From Bog-375 sp049587755 (lineage in GTDB: Bacteria; Acidobacteriota; Terriglobia; Bryobacterales; Bryobacteraceae): a stretch of 64,000 nt of DNA. Each line of letters opens with the position of its first letter. The first letter of the stretch is position 1. The position numbers and the translations under genes are program-made. The stretch is taken from NCBI GenBank assembly GCA_049587755.1, contig JBAVEN010000010.1, positions 189,648-253,647 on the forward strand. Reading direction: 5' to 3'. Shown one piece after another: positions 41,826 to 48,974 of this stretch. Under the pieces are notes generated by a model. It was given only the letters and a program-made list of their open reading frames with translations, had not been told where the DNA came from and did no database searches.

Positions 41826-43351
41826 AAGTTCTCACCGCAGCCGAGATGCGCGACGTCGATCGGCGCACCATCGAAATGGGAATCCCCGGCATCGTCCTGA
41901 TGGAGAATGCCGGCCTTCGCGTTGTGGAATTCCTGGCCGAACGCTTTGCCCCGCTGGAATCGCAGCGCGTTCTGGTGTTGTGTGGCAAAGGCAACAACGG
42001 CGGCGATGGCATGGTGATCGCGCGCCAGATCCATACCCGTTTCCAGCGTTGCCAACTGACTGCCGTGCTGTTGGCCGATCCGGCAGATCTGCACGGCGAC
42101 GCGCGCGAAAACTATCTGATGCTCCGCGCCTGCGGCTGCCCGGTTACCACCGAAATTCCGCTGGACGCTAGCCGGGCGACGCTGGTGGTGGACGCCCTGC
42201 TCGGCACCGGCATCAACGGCCCGGCCACCGGCGCCGCCGAACGGGCGATTGCCAAGATCAATGGCTCCTTAAGGCCGGCCAAGGTGGTGGCCGTCGACAT
42301 TCCCTCCGGCATGTCGAGCGATTCGGGCGAGTCCGCGGGCAAGGTCGTGCGTGCCGATTACACCGTCACCTTCGTCGCGCCCAAGCTCGGGCAGGTGCTG
42401 CCGCCGAATTGCGACTCGAACGGCGAGCTGATCGTGCGGCCCATCGGCACACCGCCGGAGCTGTTGCTCGACGGGAAGATCGATTTGATCGAGCCGTCGA
42501 TGTTCTGGCGCGTGATGATACCGCGACCGCCGGGCGGCCATAAAGGCACCTTCGGCCACGCGCTGGTGGTGGCCGGTTCGCGCGGCAAAACCGGCGCCGC
42601 CGCCTTGTGCGGACTCGGCGCGCTGCGCGCCGGTGCGGGCCTGGTAACGGTGGCTTCCGCCGAATCCGCCATCCCGCAGATCGCCGCGCACGCGCCGGAG
42701 CTGATGACCGAGCCGCTGTCGGAGACGCCTCACGGTTCCATCGGGCTTAACGCCGCGCTCGCCGCCGCTGCCGAAGGCAAAACCGTTATCGCCATGGGCC
42801 CCGGCCTGGGACGCCAACCGGAAATCTCAATCCTGGTCGGCAGCTTGATGCAGAGCATCGCGCAACCTATGGTGCTCGATGCCGACGCGCTGGTGGATAT
42901 CGCCAAATCCCCGCCCACGGACCGCGTGCGCGTGCTCACGCCGCACCCCGGCGAGATGGCGCGCCTCACCGGCAAAACCACCGCGGAGGTGCAGGCCGAC
43001 CGCATCGCCGCCGCGCGCGCCTTCGCTGAAGCGCACTGGCTCACGCTGGTGCTCAAGGGCCAGCGCACCGTCATCGCGTTCCCCGATGGCCGCGTTTGGA
43101 TCAACCCCACCGGCACGCCGGCAATGGGCACCGGCGGCACCGGCGATGTGCTCACCGGCATGATCGCCGGCTTCCTGGCTCAATTCCCGCAGCATCCGGA
43201 CGAAGCCGTCGCCGCGGCGGTCTATCTGCACGGCCTGGCCGGCCAGATCGGCGCCCGCGCGCTCGGCGAGCGAAGTCTCATCGCTTCCGACCTGCTCCAC
43301 TACCTGCCTGCCGCGATGGAGGAGTGTGCCGCTGTTCCACGCCTCGACTGA
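41822..43351 (+). CDS. nnr: Bifunctional NAD(P)H-hydrate epimerase/dehydratase
   Basis: This repair enzyme restores hydrated NAD(P)H. The N-terminal epimerase domain (about 1-215) contains 'VLCGKGNNGGDGMVIARQI' (residues 53-70) and 'VDALLGTGINGPATGA'. The C-terminal ADP/ATP-dependent dehydratase domain (about 225-509) contains 'GHKGTFGHALVVAGSRGKTG', 'VLTPHPGEMARLTG' and 'GTGGTGDVLTGMIAGFL'. The fusion and length of 509 aa match the E. coli YjeF type. It is coupled to the phosphatase gene by a 4-nt overlap and overlaps tsaE by 26 bases. Confidence 0.95.
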   Translation: MKVLTAAEMRDVDRRTIEMGIPGIVLMENAGLRVVEFLAERFAPLESQRVLVLCGKGNNGGDGMVIARQIHTRFQRCQLTAVLLADPADLHGDARENYLMLRACGCPVTTEIPLDASRATLVVDALLGTGINGPATGAAERAIAKINGSLRPAKVVAVDIPSGMSSDSGESAGKVVRADYTVTFVAPKLGQVLPPNCDSNGELIVRPIGTPPELLLDGKIDLIEPSMFWRVMIPRPPGGHKGTFGHALVVAGSRGKTGAAALCGLGALRAGAGLVTVASAESAIPQIAAHAPELMTEPLSETPHGSIGLNAALAAAAEGKTVIAMGPGLGRQPEISILVGSLMQSIAQPMVLDADALVDIAKSPPTDRVRVLTPHPGEMARLTGKTTAEVQADRIAAARAFAEAHWLTLVLKGQRTVIAFPDGRVWINPTGTPAMGTGGTGDVLTGMIAGFLAQFPQHPDEAVAAAVYLHGLAGQIGARALGERSLIASDLLHYLPAAMEECAAVPRLD

Positions 43352-43754
43352 AGCCGAGACCATTGCCCTCGGCCAGCGCCTCGCCGCCGAATTGCCGCGC
43401 GGCGTGGTGCTGTTGATCGGCAATCTCGGGGCGGGCAAGACCACGCTCGCCAAGGGCATCGCCTCTGGTCTTGGTGCGGCATCGCCGGACGACGTTTCGA
43501 GCCCCACCTTCACCCTCATCCACGAGTACGGCCGCGGCACGGTGTATCACGTCGATCTCTACCGCATCGAGGAAGCCCGCGAGCTGGAAAGCCTCGGCCT
43601 CGATGAGATCGTCGATAGCGGCGCCCTCGTCCTGATCGAATGGGGCGAGCGCTTCCTCGAGTCGTTCCCCCAGCCGCGCGCCGAAATCCACATCCGCGCG
43701 CTGCCCGACGACACGCGAGAAATCGACCTGCGACCGCCGGCGCCCTCGAAATAA
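43326..43754 (+). CDS. tsaE: tRNA threonylcarbamoyladenosine biosynthesis ATPase TsaE
   Basis: TsaE is the ATPase of the TsaB-TsaD-TsaE complex that makes t6A37 in ANN-decoding tRNAs. The Walker A motif is 'IGNLGAGKTTLAKGIASGLG' (31-50), followed by 'SPTFTLIHEYG' and 'HVDLYRIEEARELESLGLDE', both typical. 'LIEWGERF' is the conserved tail motif. Length is 142 aa. The start is a GTG at 43326 inside the end of nnrDE. TsaB and TsaD are not in this window. Confidence 0.94.
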   Translation: MPLFHASTEAETIALGQRLAAELPRGVVLLIGNLGAGKTTLAKGIASGLGAASPDDVSSPTFTLIHEYGRGTVYHVDLYRIEEARELESLGLDEIVDSGALVLIEWGERFLESFPQPRAEIHIRALPDDTREIDLRPPAPSK

Positions 43755-43840
43755 GTTGAGAGAGCGCCGCGGCTGCGGACGCCTGGAGGGCGCGCTCAAT
43801 GAGGCCGGGCGCCGGGCGGCGTTTGCGATACAGTAACAGC

Positions 43841-44944
43841 ATGCTTCGCCGCTCATTTTTGCAGACTGTTCCCGGAACGGTTGCCGCCACGGCAATGGCT
43901 GCGCCGCTATCCGCCGGCGATGAAGTGCCCATCAGGCTCGGGTTCGACACTTACTCGCTGCGCGCCTTCCGGTGGAAGGCTCCCCAGCTTCTGAGTTATG
44001 CCGCGGGTCTCAAACTCGACACGATACAGATCTCCAGCCTGAACGACTATGAGAGCCTGGATCCGGCATACCTGCAAAAGGTGAAAGATCAGGCGGACCG
44101 GCTGCACATCCATGTCGATGGCGGAACCGGATGCATTTGCCCCTCGAGCCATTCCTTCGCCAAGAACGGACCGCCGGCGCGCGACCGCGTGCTCGAAGCT
44201 CTACGCGTGGCCGCCGCGGTGGGCGCCAAAGCGATGCGGTGCTATCTGGGCAGCAGCGCCGACCGGATGGGCGAGCCCGGAATCGAAGCGCACATGGAGA
44301 ACACGATCAAAGTGTTCCGTTCCGTGCGCTCCGAGGCTCTCGATCTGCGAGTGAAGATTGCCATCGAAAACCACGATGGCGACATGCAGGCGCGCGAAGT
44401 GAAAACCGTGATCGAAGAATCCGGCAAGGATTTCGTGGGCTCCAATCTGGATACCGGCAATCCGCTGTGGGTAGTGGAAGACCCGCTGCTGACGCTGGAA
44501 GTGCTGGCGCCCTACGTGATCACTTCGCACATACGGGATTCGGTGCTGTTCGAGCATCCGCGCGGGGCGGCCGGCCAATGGGTGGCGCTGGGCGATGGCC
44601 AAATCGACTTCGTCCGCTTCGTCGAGCTATTCCGCCAATGGTGCCCGCAAGCGTCGATGCAACTGGAGATCATCACCGGCCGCCCGCCGCGCGTGATCCC
44701 GTACCTGGAGCAGGATTTCTGGAAGCCATTTCCCAAGGCGCTGGCCTCGGAGTTCGCGCGCTTCGTGGCGGTGGCCAAGGCGGGCCATCCCTACATGGGA
44801 GCGATGGTGATCGAAGATGTGGCGGGGCAACGGCGCCCGGCGATCATGACCGATGCGCTGAAAGAGCAGCAGCGCATCGACCTGGAGCAAAGCCTGGAAT
44901 ACGCCAAAAAAAAGCTGAACGTGGGCGTGAACTGGCGCGGCTAG
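43841..44944 (+). CDS. Exported sugar-phosphate isomerase/epimerase-like TIM-barrel protein
   Basis: The 367-residue protein begins 'MLRRSFLQTVPGTVAATAMA', a signal of the Tat-like or Sec type. The rest has the AP-endonuclease-2-like TIM barrel of xylose isomerase-like proteins: 'LGFDTYSLRAFRWKAPQL', 'IAIENHDGDMQAREVKTVIE' (Glu and His ligands), 'GSNLDTGNPLWV' and 'IRDSVLFEHPRGAAGQ'. The substrate is unknown; acidobacterial genomes carry many such paralogues. ATG 43841 is preferred because the signal peptide begins there. Confidence 0.82.
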   Translation: MLRRSFLQTVPGTVAATAMAAPLSAGDEVPIRLGFDTYSLRAFRWKAPQLLSYAAGLKLDTIQISSLNDYESLDPAYLQKVKDQADRLHIHVDGGTGCICPSSHSFAKNGPPARDRVLEALRVAAAVGAKAMRCYLGSSADRMGEPGIEAHMENTIKVFRSVRSEALDLRVKIAIENHDGDMQAREVKTVIEESGKDFVGSNLDTGNPLWVVEDPLLTLEVLAPYVITSHIRDSVLFEHPRGAAGQWVALGDGQIDFVRFVELFRQWCPQASMQLEIITGRPPRVIPYLEQDFWKPFPKALASEFARFVAVAKAGHPYMGAMVIEDVAGQRRPAIMTDALKEQQRIDLEQSLEYAKKKLNVGVNWRG

Positions 44945-44957
44945 CGCGCGCTGCACT

Positions 44958-47729
44958 TCAGCGATAGGCGAACAGCATGGCGTAGACAATCAGGCCAATC
45001 AAAACCAGGCCGATGGTGAGAGCGGTGAAGCCGAGGCGGCGCCAGAACCTCACGTCGCGGGGTGCGGGCGCCGGCATCAGCATTTGCTCCAGCTCGCCGC
45101 TTTCCACCAGTTGACGGTACTCCCGGGGACGGTCGCGCTGGAACTCTTCGAGCGGCATGCCCTCCGTGAAGATCACCGTATCCATGGGGAATTTTTCGGG
45201 GCGGAAGTGAGTATTGAAAAAGTGCACCACGAAAATGAAACTCACCGCCAGCAGGGCTTCATCGCTGTGGATGGTGGTGGCGACATTGACGGCCCAGCCC
45301 GGGAAAACGTGGGTGAAGATCTCCGGGAACCATAGCATAAGGCCCGTGCCGCCAATCACGGCTACGCCCCAGAACACCGCGAAATAGTCGAATTTCTCCC
45401 AATAGGTCCAACGGCCGTATTCGGGACGGGGGCCGCGTTTGAAAAACCATTTGAGGGAACCGGCCAGTTCGTGCCAGTCGCGCCGATTGAAAACCATGCT
45501 CTCTTCGCCGCCGATAAACTGGCGCCAACTCTTGCCGCTAGCGCGCTTCTGCTTCACCAGATCGTACAGGTGTAGCCCGAAGTAGGTAAATGTCAGGCCG
45601 GCGCAGAATCTATGGATCAGGCCGGCCGCTTCAAAACCACCCAGCAGGTGCGCCAGAACCTTGGCCCAGCCCGCATACGAGAACTTCAGAATCATGCCGG
45701 TCAATGCAAGTCCGAGGAAGCTGGAGACAACCATCAGGTGAAGGTTGCGATGGAACCGCCGGAAGCGGCGCACATAAGTTCCGGCTTCCGCCTGCCCGTT
45801 CTTGATCTGCTTGCGGTATTCGAACGAGCGAGGCAGCCAAAGCACGGTGTGCGCCCCGGAAACCACCAGCGTTCCGATCAGCAGCGTGGTCATGCCCCAG
45901 AAGGTGACGAACAGGAAAGGATACTTCTTCGGATCGTGGTGGGTGGCGTGTGTGAGATAGCCGGCGAACTGGCGGTGGGAGCCGGTATGGCACTTACCGC
46001 AAGTAGCAACTATGTTGCGGCGGCTCAGATGCGAGCGAGGATCGTTGACCGGCAGAATGTCGTGCGCGCCATGACAGTCGTAACACTTGGCGGTCTTCAG
46101 GTACCCCAATTTGGAGACCTTGCCATGGAAGGTGTCGAAGTACGCTTCCGTGATCTGCCGGTGGCAGCGGCCGCATTGGTCCATGATGCTCAACCGGAAG
46201 TCGGCCAGGTCCGTGCGCTCGATGCTGTGGGCGGAATGGCAATCGACGCAAACCGGCAGCGGTTTCCCGGTGTGAGTGACAGTGGGGCTATGCACGCTGG
46301 CGGTAAATAACTCGTAGATGCCGCGGTGGCATTGCGCGCAGGTTTCGGCGATGTGGGCCCGGTTGACGCTGGAGCGTGGGTCGCTGCCCGGCAGTTCGTG
46401 GTGCGGGGTGTGGCAGTCGGCGCAATTGGCGGTGACGGTCAGGCCGGCCTCCAGCAGTCCCTTGCCGTGGATGCTCTCGCGGTATCGTTCCACGATGTGG
46501 TCCTGCTTGCCGGTATAGCGAACGGCGGCCTTGTGTCCTTGCTGGTGGCATTTTGCGCACAGCGAGGGAATGTTTCGCGAATAGGTCGGCGAGGTGGAAT
46601 CGAGCTTGCCCTGGGCGCCATGCGGGCTGTGGCAATCCTGGCACAGAGGCGCGTCCGGGCTGCCTTTCGCGGCCAGCGTGCCGTGCGTGCTTTCGCGGTA
46701 CTGGTCCACCACGTTTTCGTGACAGATGGAGCAATCCACCTTATCCTTGATGGTGTCGCAGGCTCTCACGTCGGACGGCGTCCCGCCGGTATGGCATTGC
46801 ACGCAGGCGATGCGGGTATGGCGCGAGTGCGCCAATTCATCGGCACTGACGTACAGCGACTGTCCGGAGCCCGTCGCCTTCAGGTTGGGATTGGCATGGC
46901 AGCTCAGGCAATCGCGGTTGGACATCCCCTCCGTGTAGTAAACCTTGCGGATTTGGTGAGGCGGATGGCAGTCGACGCACGCCGGAATCATGTGCGGTTG
47001 CTTCTCCCACAGCTCGCCGCGGATCACCTGGCGGTGCACGTCCTCGATTTTCGCGTGGCACTTCATGCACGTTTTGGCGATGTTCTGTTTGGCGATAGAG
47101 GACCGAGGATCCGTATGTGGGAGTTGGTTGTGCGCCGTGTGACAACTGGTGCAGACCGCGGTAACGGTCAGGCCCTGCTGGAAGAGGCCGATGCCATGAA
47201 TGCTGTCTTTGTAATTCTCGGTGATATTGGTCTGCGGGATGGCGCGCGTCTTGCTGACCACGGTATCTTCGCTGTGACAGCCGCCGCACAACCGCGGAAC
47301 GTTGATGGTTGCCACCGGCGATTTCATGTCGGATGGGGGCAGAATGTCATGCGTGCCATGGCAGAGCTTGCAGTTCGGGGCGTAGGGGTCGTGCAGCGCC
47401 GCCCTCTTGCCGTGGACGCTGGCGGCATACTGGCTCTGTTCTTCGCTGTGGCACTGGCCGCAGTCGACGGGCGCCACTTTTTCCGGATGCGGCAGCTCCT
47501 TGATGGCGGCGTGGCAGGAAACGCAATCCAGGCCGGCGTGGGGAGAAGCTTTCAAGGCGGCCGCATGGAAGCCTGGAGGCACTCCGGGCTGGCGCTTCCC
47601 AATCTGCGGACCGGAGTCGTGGCAGCCGGCGCAGTCCTCGGAACGCGGGGCCGCCGCCTGCTGGCTGTGGAGACCGGAGGTCAGGAGGATCGCAATGGCA
47701 GCGAGCCGGAGTAAGTTCACGGCCGTCAT
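44958..47729 (-). CDS. 19-haem cytochrome c fused to membrane cytochrome b
   Basis: The 923-residue protein has a signal peptide ('LAAIAILLTSGLHSQQ') and 19 CxxCH haem-binding motifs between residues about 30 and 580 (CAGCH, CVSCH, CGQCH, CKLCH, CGGCH, CTSCH, CMKCH, CVDCH, CLSCH, CVQCH, CSICH, CQDCH, CAKCH, CADCH, CAQCH, CVDCH, CGRCH, CYDCH, CGKCH). The repeating unit of about 60 residues starts with an SxHG/STHG/SIHG element and carries two haems. Residues about 595-923 form a six-helix diheme cytochrome b of formate dehydrogenase gamma/HydC type ('HRNLHLMVVSSFLGLALTGM', 'GGFEAAGLIHRFCAGL', 'TIHSDEALLAVSFIFVVH'). It probably moves electrons between the quinone pool and the periplasm or cell surface. 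The layout recalls CbcL of Geobacter, which has fewer haems. Confidence 0.92.
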   Translation of the reverse strand: MTAVNLLRLAAIAILLTSGLHSQQAAAPRSEDCAGCHDSGPQIGKRQPGVPPGFHAAALKASPHAGLDCVSCHAAIKELPHPEKVAPVDCGQCHSEEQSQYAASVHGKRAALHDPYAPNCKLCHGTHDILPPSDMKSPVATINVPRLCGGCHSEDTVVSKTRAIPQTNITENYKDSIHGIGLFQQGLTVTAVCTSCHTAHNQLPHTDPRSSIAKQNIAKTCMKCHAKIEDVHRQVIRGELWEKQPHMIPACVDCHPPHQIRKVYYTEGMSNRDCLSCHANPNLKATGSGQSLYVSADELAHSRHTRIACVQCHTGGTPSDVRACDTIKDKVDCSICHENVVDQYRESTHGTLAAKGSPDAPLCQDCHSPHGAQGKLDSTSPTYSRNIPSLCAKCHQQGHKAAVRYTGKQDHIVERYRESIHGKGLLEAGLTVTANCADCHTPHHELPGSDPRSSVNRAHIAETCAQCHRGIYELFTASVHSPTVTHTGKPLPVCVDCHSAHSIERTDLADFRLSIMDQCGRCHRQITEAYFDTFHGKVSKLGYLKTAKCYDCHGAHDILPVNDPRSHLSRRNIVATCGKCHTGSHRQFAGYLTHATHHDPKKYPFLFVTFWGMTTLLIGTLVVSGAHTVLWLPRSFEYRKQIKNGQAEAGTYVRRFRRFHRNLHLMVVSSFLGLALTGMILKFSYAGWAKVLAHLLGGFEAAGLIHRFCAGLTFTYFGLHLYDLVKQKRASGKSWRQFIGGEESMVFNRRDWHELAGSLKWFFKRGPRPEYGRWTYWEKFDYFAVFWGVAVIGGTGLMLWFPEIFTHVFPGWAVNVATTIHSDEALLAVSFIFVVHFFNTHFRPEKFPMDTVIFTEGMPLEEFQRDRPREYRQLVESGELEQMLMPAPAPRDVRFWRRLGFTALTIGLVLIGLIVYAMLFAYR

Positions 47730-47794
47730 AGTGTAGTGTTTTTCAACAAATTGCCCGCTGCGAACCTCTAAAACGAGACATAAAGACCTCTTTA

Positions 47795-47823
47795 ATGCTA
47801 TACCCTGCTGAATTTTGCGTCAA
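47795..47823 (-). promoter_or_regulatory. Sigma-70-like promoter of the cytochrome gene
   Basis: On the minus strand TTGACG (47823-47818) is followed after 17 bases by TAGCAT (47800-47795), within a TATAGCAT context. The predicted start of transcription near 47788 leaves a leader of about 60 nt to the ATG at 47729. Confidence 0.5.
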
Positions 47824-47858
47824 GTTGTGAAAAAACTCTGTTCATAAATCCAATTTGG

Positions 47859-48425
47859 ATGTACGCTCCCAGTATGTGGAGGCGTTTTCGTGGTGTACCA
47901 GTTGTGGTAATGGTCGCCTGGAACCTGGCTTCCTGCGACACCACGGCGAGAAGCGCCGCGGCACCTGCGCCCGAAGCGGAGCAGGTGATCAGCCCAGCAC
48001 TCAAGAAGCTCTACATGGCTGCCAGCACGGCGGCGCCGCAGTCCGCGGCGCAGCAGAAGGTGATTCTACAGATGGCTGAGCAGGCGTCAAATGGGAAAGA
48101 ACTGCTGCTGGTGATGCGAGCGGCAGTGGGCGTGTTCCCTGCCAGTAGCGGGCCACAGGGGCAAAGCGCGGAGAGACGGATGCGCGCGGTGGTGACGGCG
48201 AAGATGATGGAGCTGGGAACATTGGACCAATTGATTGAGTATGGGACCGAGTACTCGATCGACCCGGAGAGCGCCCGGCCGTTTGTCCAGCGTATGCTTC
48301 AACTCGGAGATAAGGACTCCGACCCGCGAGTCTGGCACGGGATCAGAGTGGCCGCTTTCCGTTTGAAGGTGGGCGATCTGGAGCGGCAAGCGCAAGTGAG
48401 GGGCGACCAACTGGCAGGCAGATAA
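47859..48425 (+). CDS. Hypothetical lipoprotein
   Basis: The 188-residue product has a lipoprotein signal ending 'VVMVAWNLASC' (Cys26), then an alpha-helical body ('ISPALKKLYMAASTAAPQSA', 'RMRAVVTAKMMELGTLDQLI') without a recognised domain. It is transcribed divergently from the cytochrome gene and is followed 48 nt later by a very small membrane protein in the same direction; the two probably share an mRNA. No function is proposed. Confidence 0.65.
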   Translation: MYAPSMWRRFRGVPVVVMVAWNLASCDTTARSAAAPAPEAEQVISPALKKLYMAASTAAPQSAAQQKVILQMAEQASNGKELLLVMRAAVGVFPASSGPQGQSAERRMRAVVTAKMMELGTLDQLIEYGTEYSIDPESARPFVQRMLQLGDKDSDPRVWHGIRVAAFRLKVGDLERQAQVRGDQLAGR

Positions 48426-48441
48426 CAGAACTGCAGCCGGG

Positions 48442-48464
48442 CCTGCCGCTGCCGGCAGGGGAGG
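48442..48464 (+). promoter_or_regulatory. Hairpin next to a strong Shine-Dalgarno sequence
   Basis: CCTGCCG (48442-48448) pairs with CGGCAGG (48453-48459) around a 4-base loop, and the Shine-Dalgarno gggagg (48459-48464) starts at the end of the 3' arm. The structure sits between the lipoprotein stop and the next ATG (48473) and could tune translation of the small protein; this is inference. Confidence 0.4.
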
Positions 48465-48472
48465 CCAACACA

Positions 48473-48619
48473 ATGAAAGTCCTGTTAAGTGCGAACGAAG
48501 TCAACCAGCAGAGCGGCGCGGCGGTACAACGTTCCGGGCGCGCGTTGCTGTCTCTGAGCCTCACGATTCTCGGCTTAGCGGCTGCCTACTTCGGCGCCTT
48601 GTATCTGATCGCTCACTGA
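48473..48619 (+). CDS. 48-residue single-helix membrane protein
   Basis: The gene is short but well supported: a strong gggagg six to eleven bases upstream of the ATG, a stop after 48 codons, and a product with a polar start (MKVLLSANEVNQQ, then 'SGAAVQRSGRALL') and one membrane helix ('LTILGLAAAYFGALYLIAH'). The position 48 nt behind the lipoprotein gene suggests joint transcription. No family is recognised. Small single-helix proteins of this type often modulate a larger membrane partner, which remains unknown here. Confidence 0.6.
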   Translation: MKVLLSANEVNQQSGAAVQRSGRALLSLSLTILGLAAAYFGALYLIAH

Positions 48620-48974
48620 AGTTACATCGGCTGTAACACGTGATGGCATTGAGAACGGCCTGGCTCGCTGGTCAGCCGTTGCCACCGCCAGCGCCGCGAA
48701 ACCGGTGGCGGCGTCTCTCAGGAACAGCTCCTGCATCGACCCCGCCGGATAGCGCTTGTTCATCGAGCCGGCATCCCAGTAGCCTTAGCTCCGGGAAGGC
48801 AAGCAGAACAGCATCCATTGTTTCGATTATCGCCGGAAAGGCCTGCTGGTGGCGAACCGGGTAACTTCGAGGGTTCTCGCTCGCCATTCAGCCTCCCATC
48901 GCGTACCGTGATCGGCCCGCCGGAGATCGCGCCTGCATCCATCCCATGAAGGCGCTGCACAACGAGTAGCGGGT
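48620..48974. other. Noncoding region with a possible DUF1501 gene remnant
   Basis: No intact gene is seen in these 355 bases between a plus-strand gene and the convergent BNR protein gene. The minus strand near 48650-48763 carries a fragment that resembles a DUF1501 N-terminus; the remaining sequence has no coding sense. Confidence 0.4.
48650..48763 (-). pseudogene. Possible DUF1501 protein N-terminal remnant
   Basis: Reading from ATG 48763, the fragment gives 'MNKRYPAGSMQELFLRDAAT' and 'GFAALAVA', close to the Tat-signal start of DUF1501 proteins (RREFLRDAGxGFGALALA pattern), though the twin arginines are lost. After about 30 codons the similarity stops. The usual neighbour, a planctomycete-type cytochrome gene, is not present. 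The call rests on a short match and is tentative. Confidence 0.35.

Noticed and set aside
46326..47714. A 462-codon plus-strand open frame opposite the 19-haem cytochrome
   Set aside because: It is antisense to 19 regularly spaced CxxCH motifs and shows no protein family pattern.
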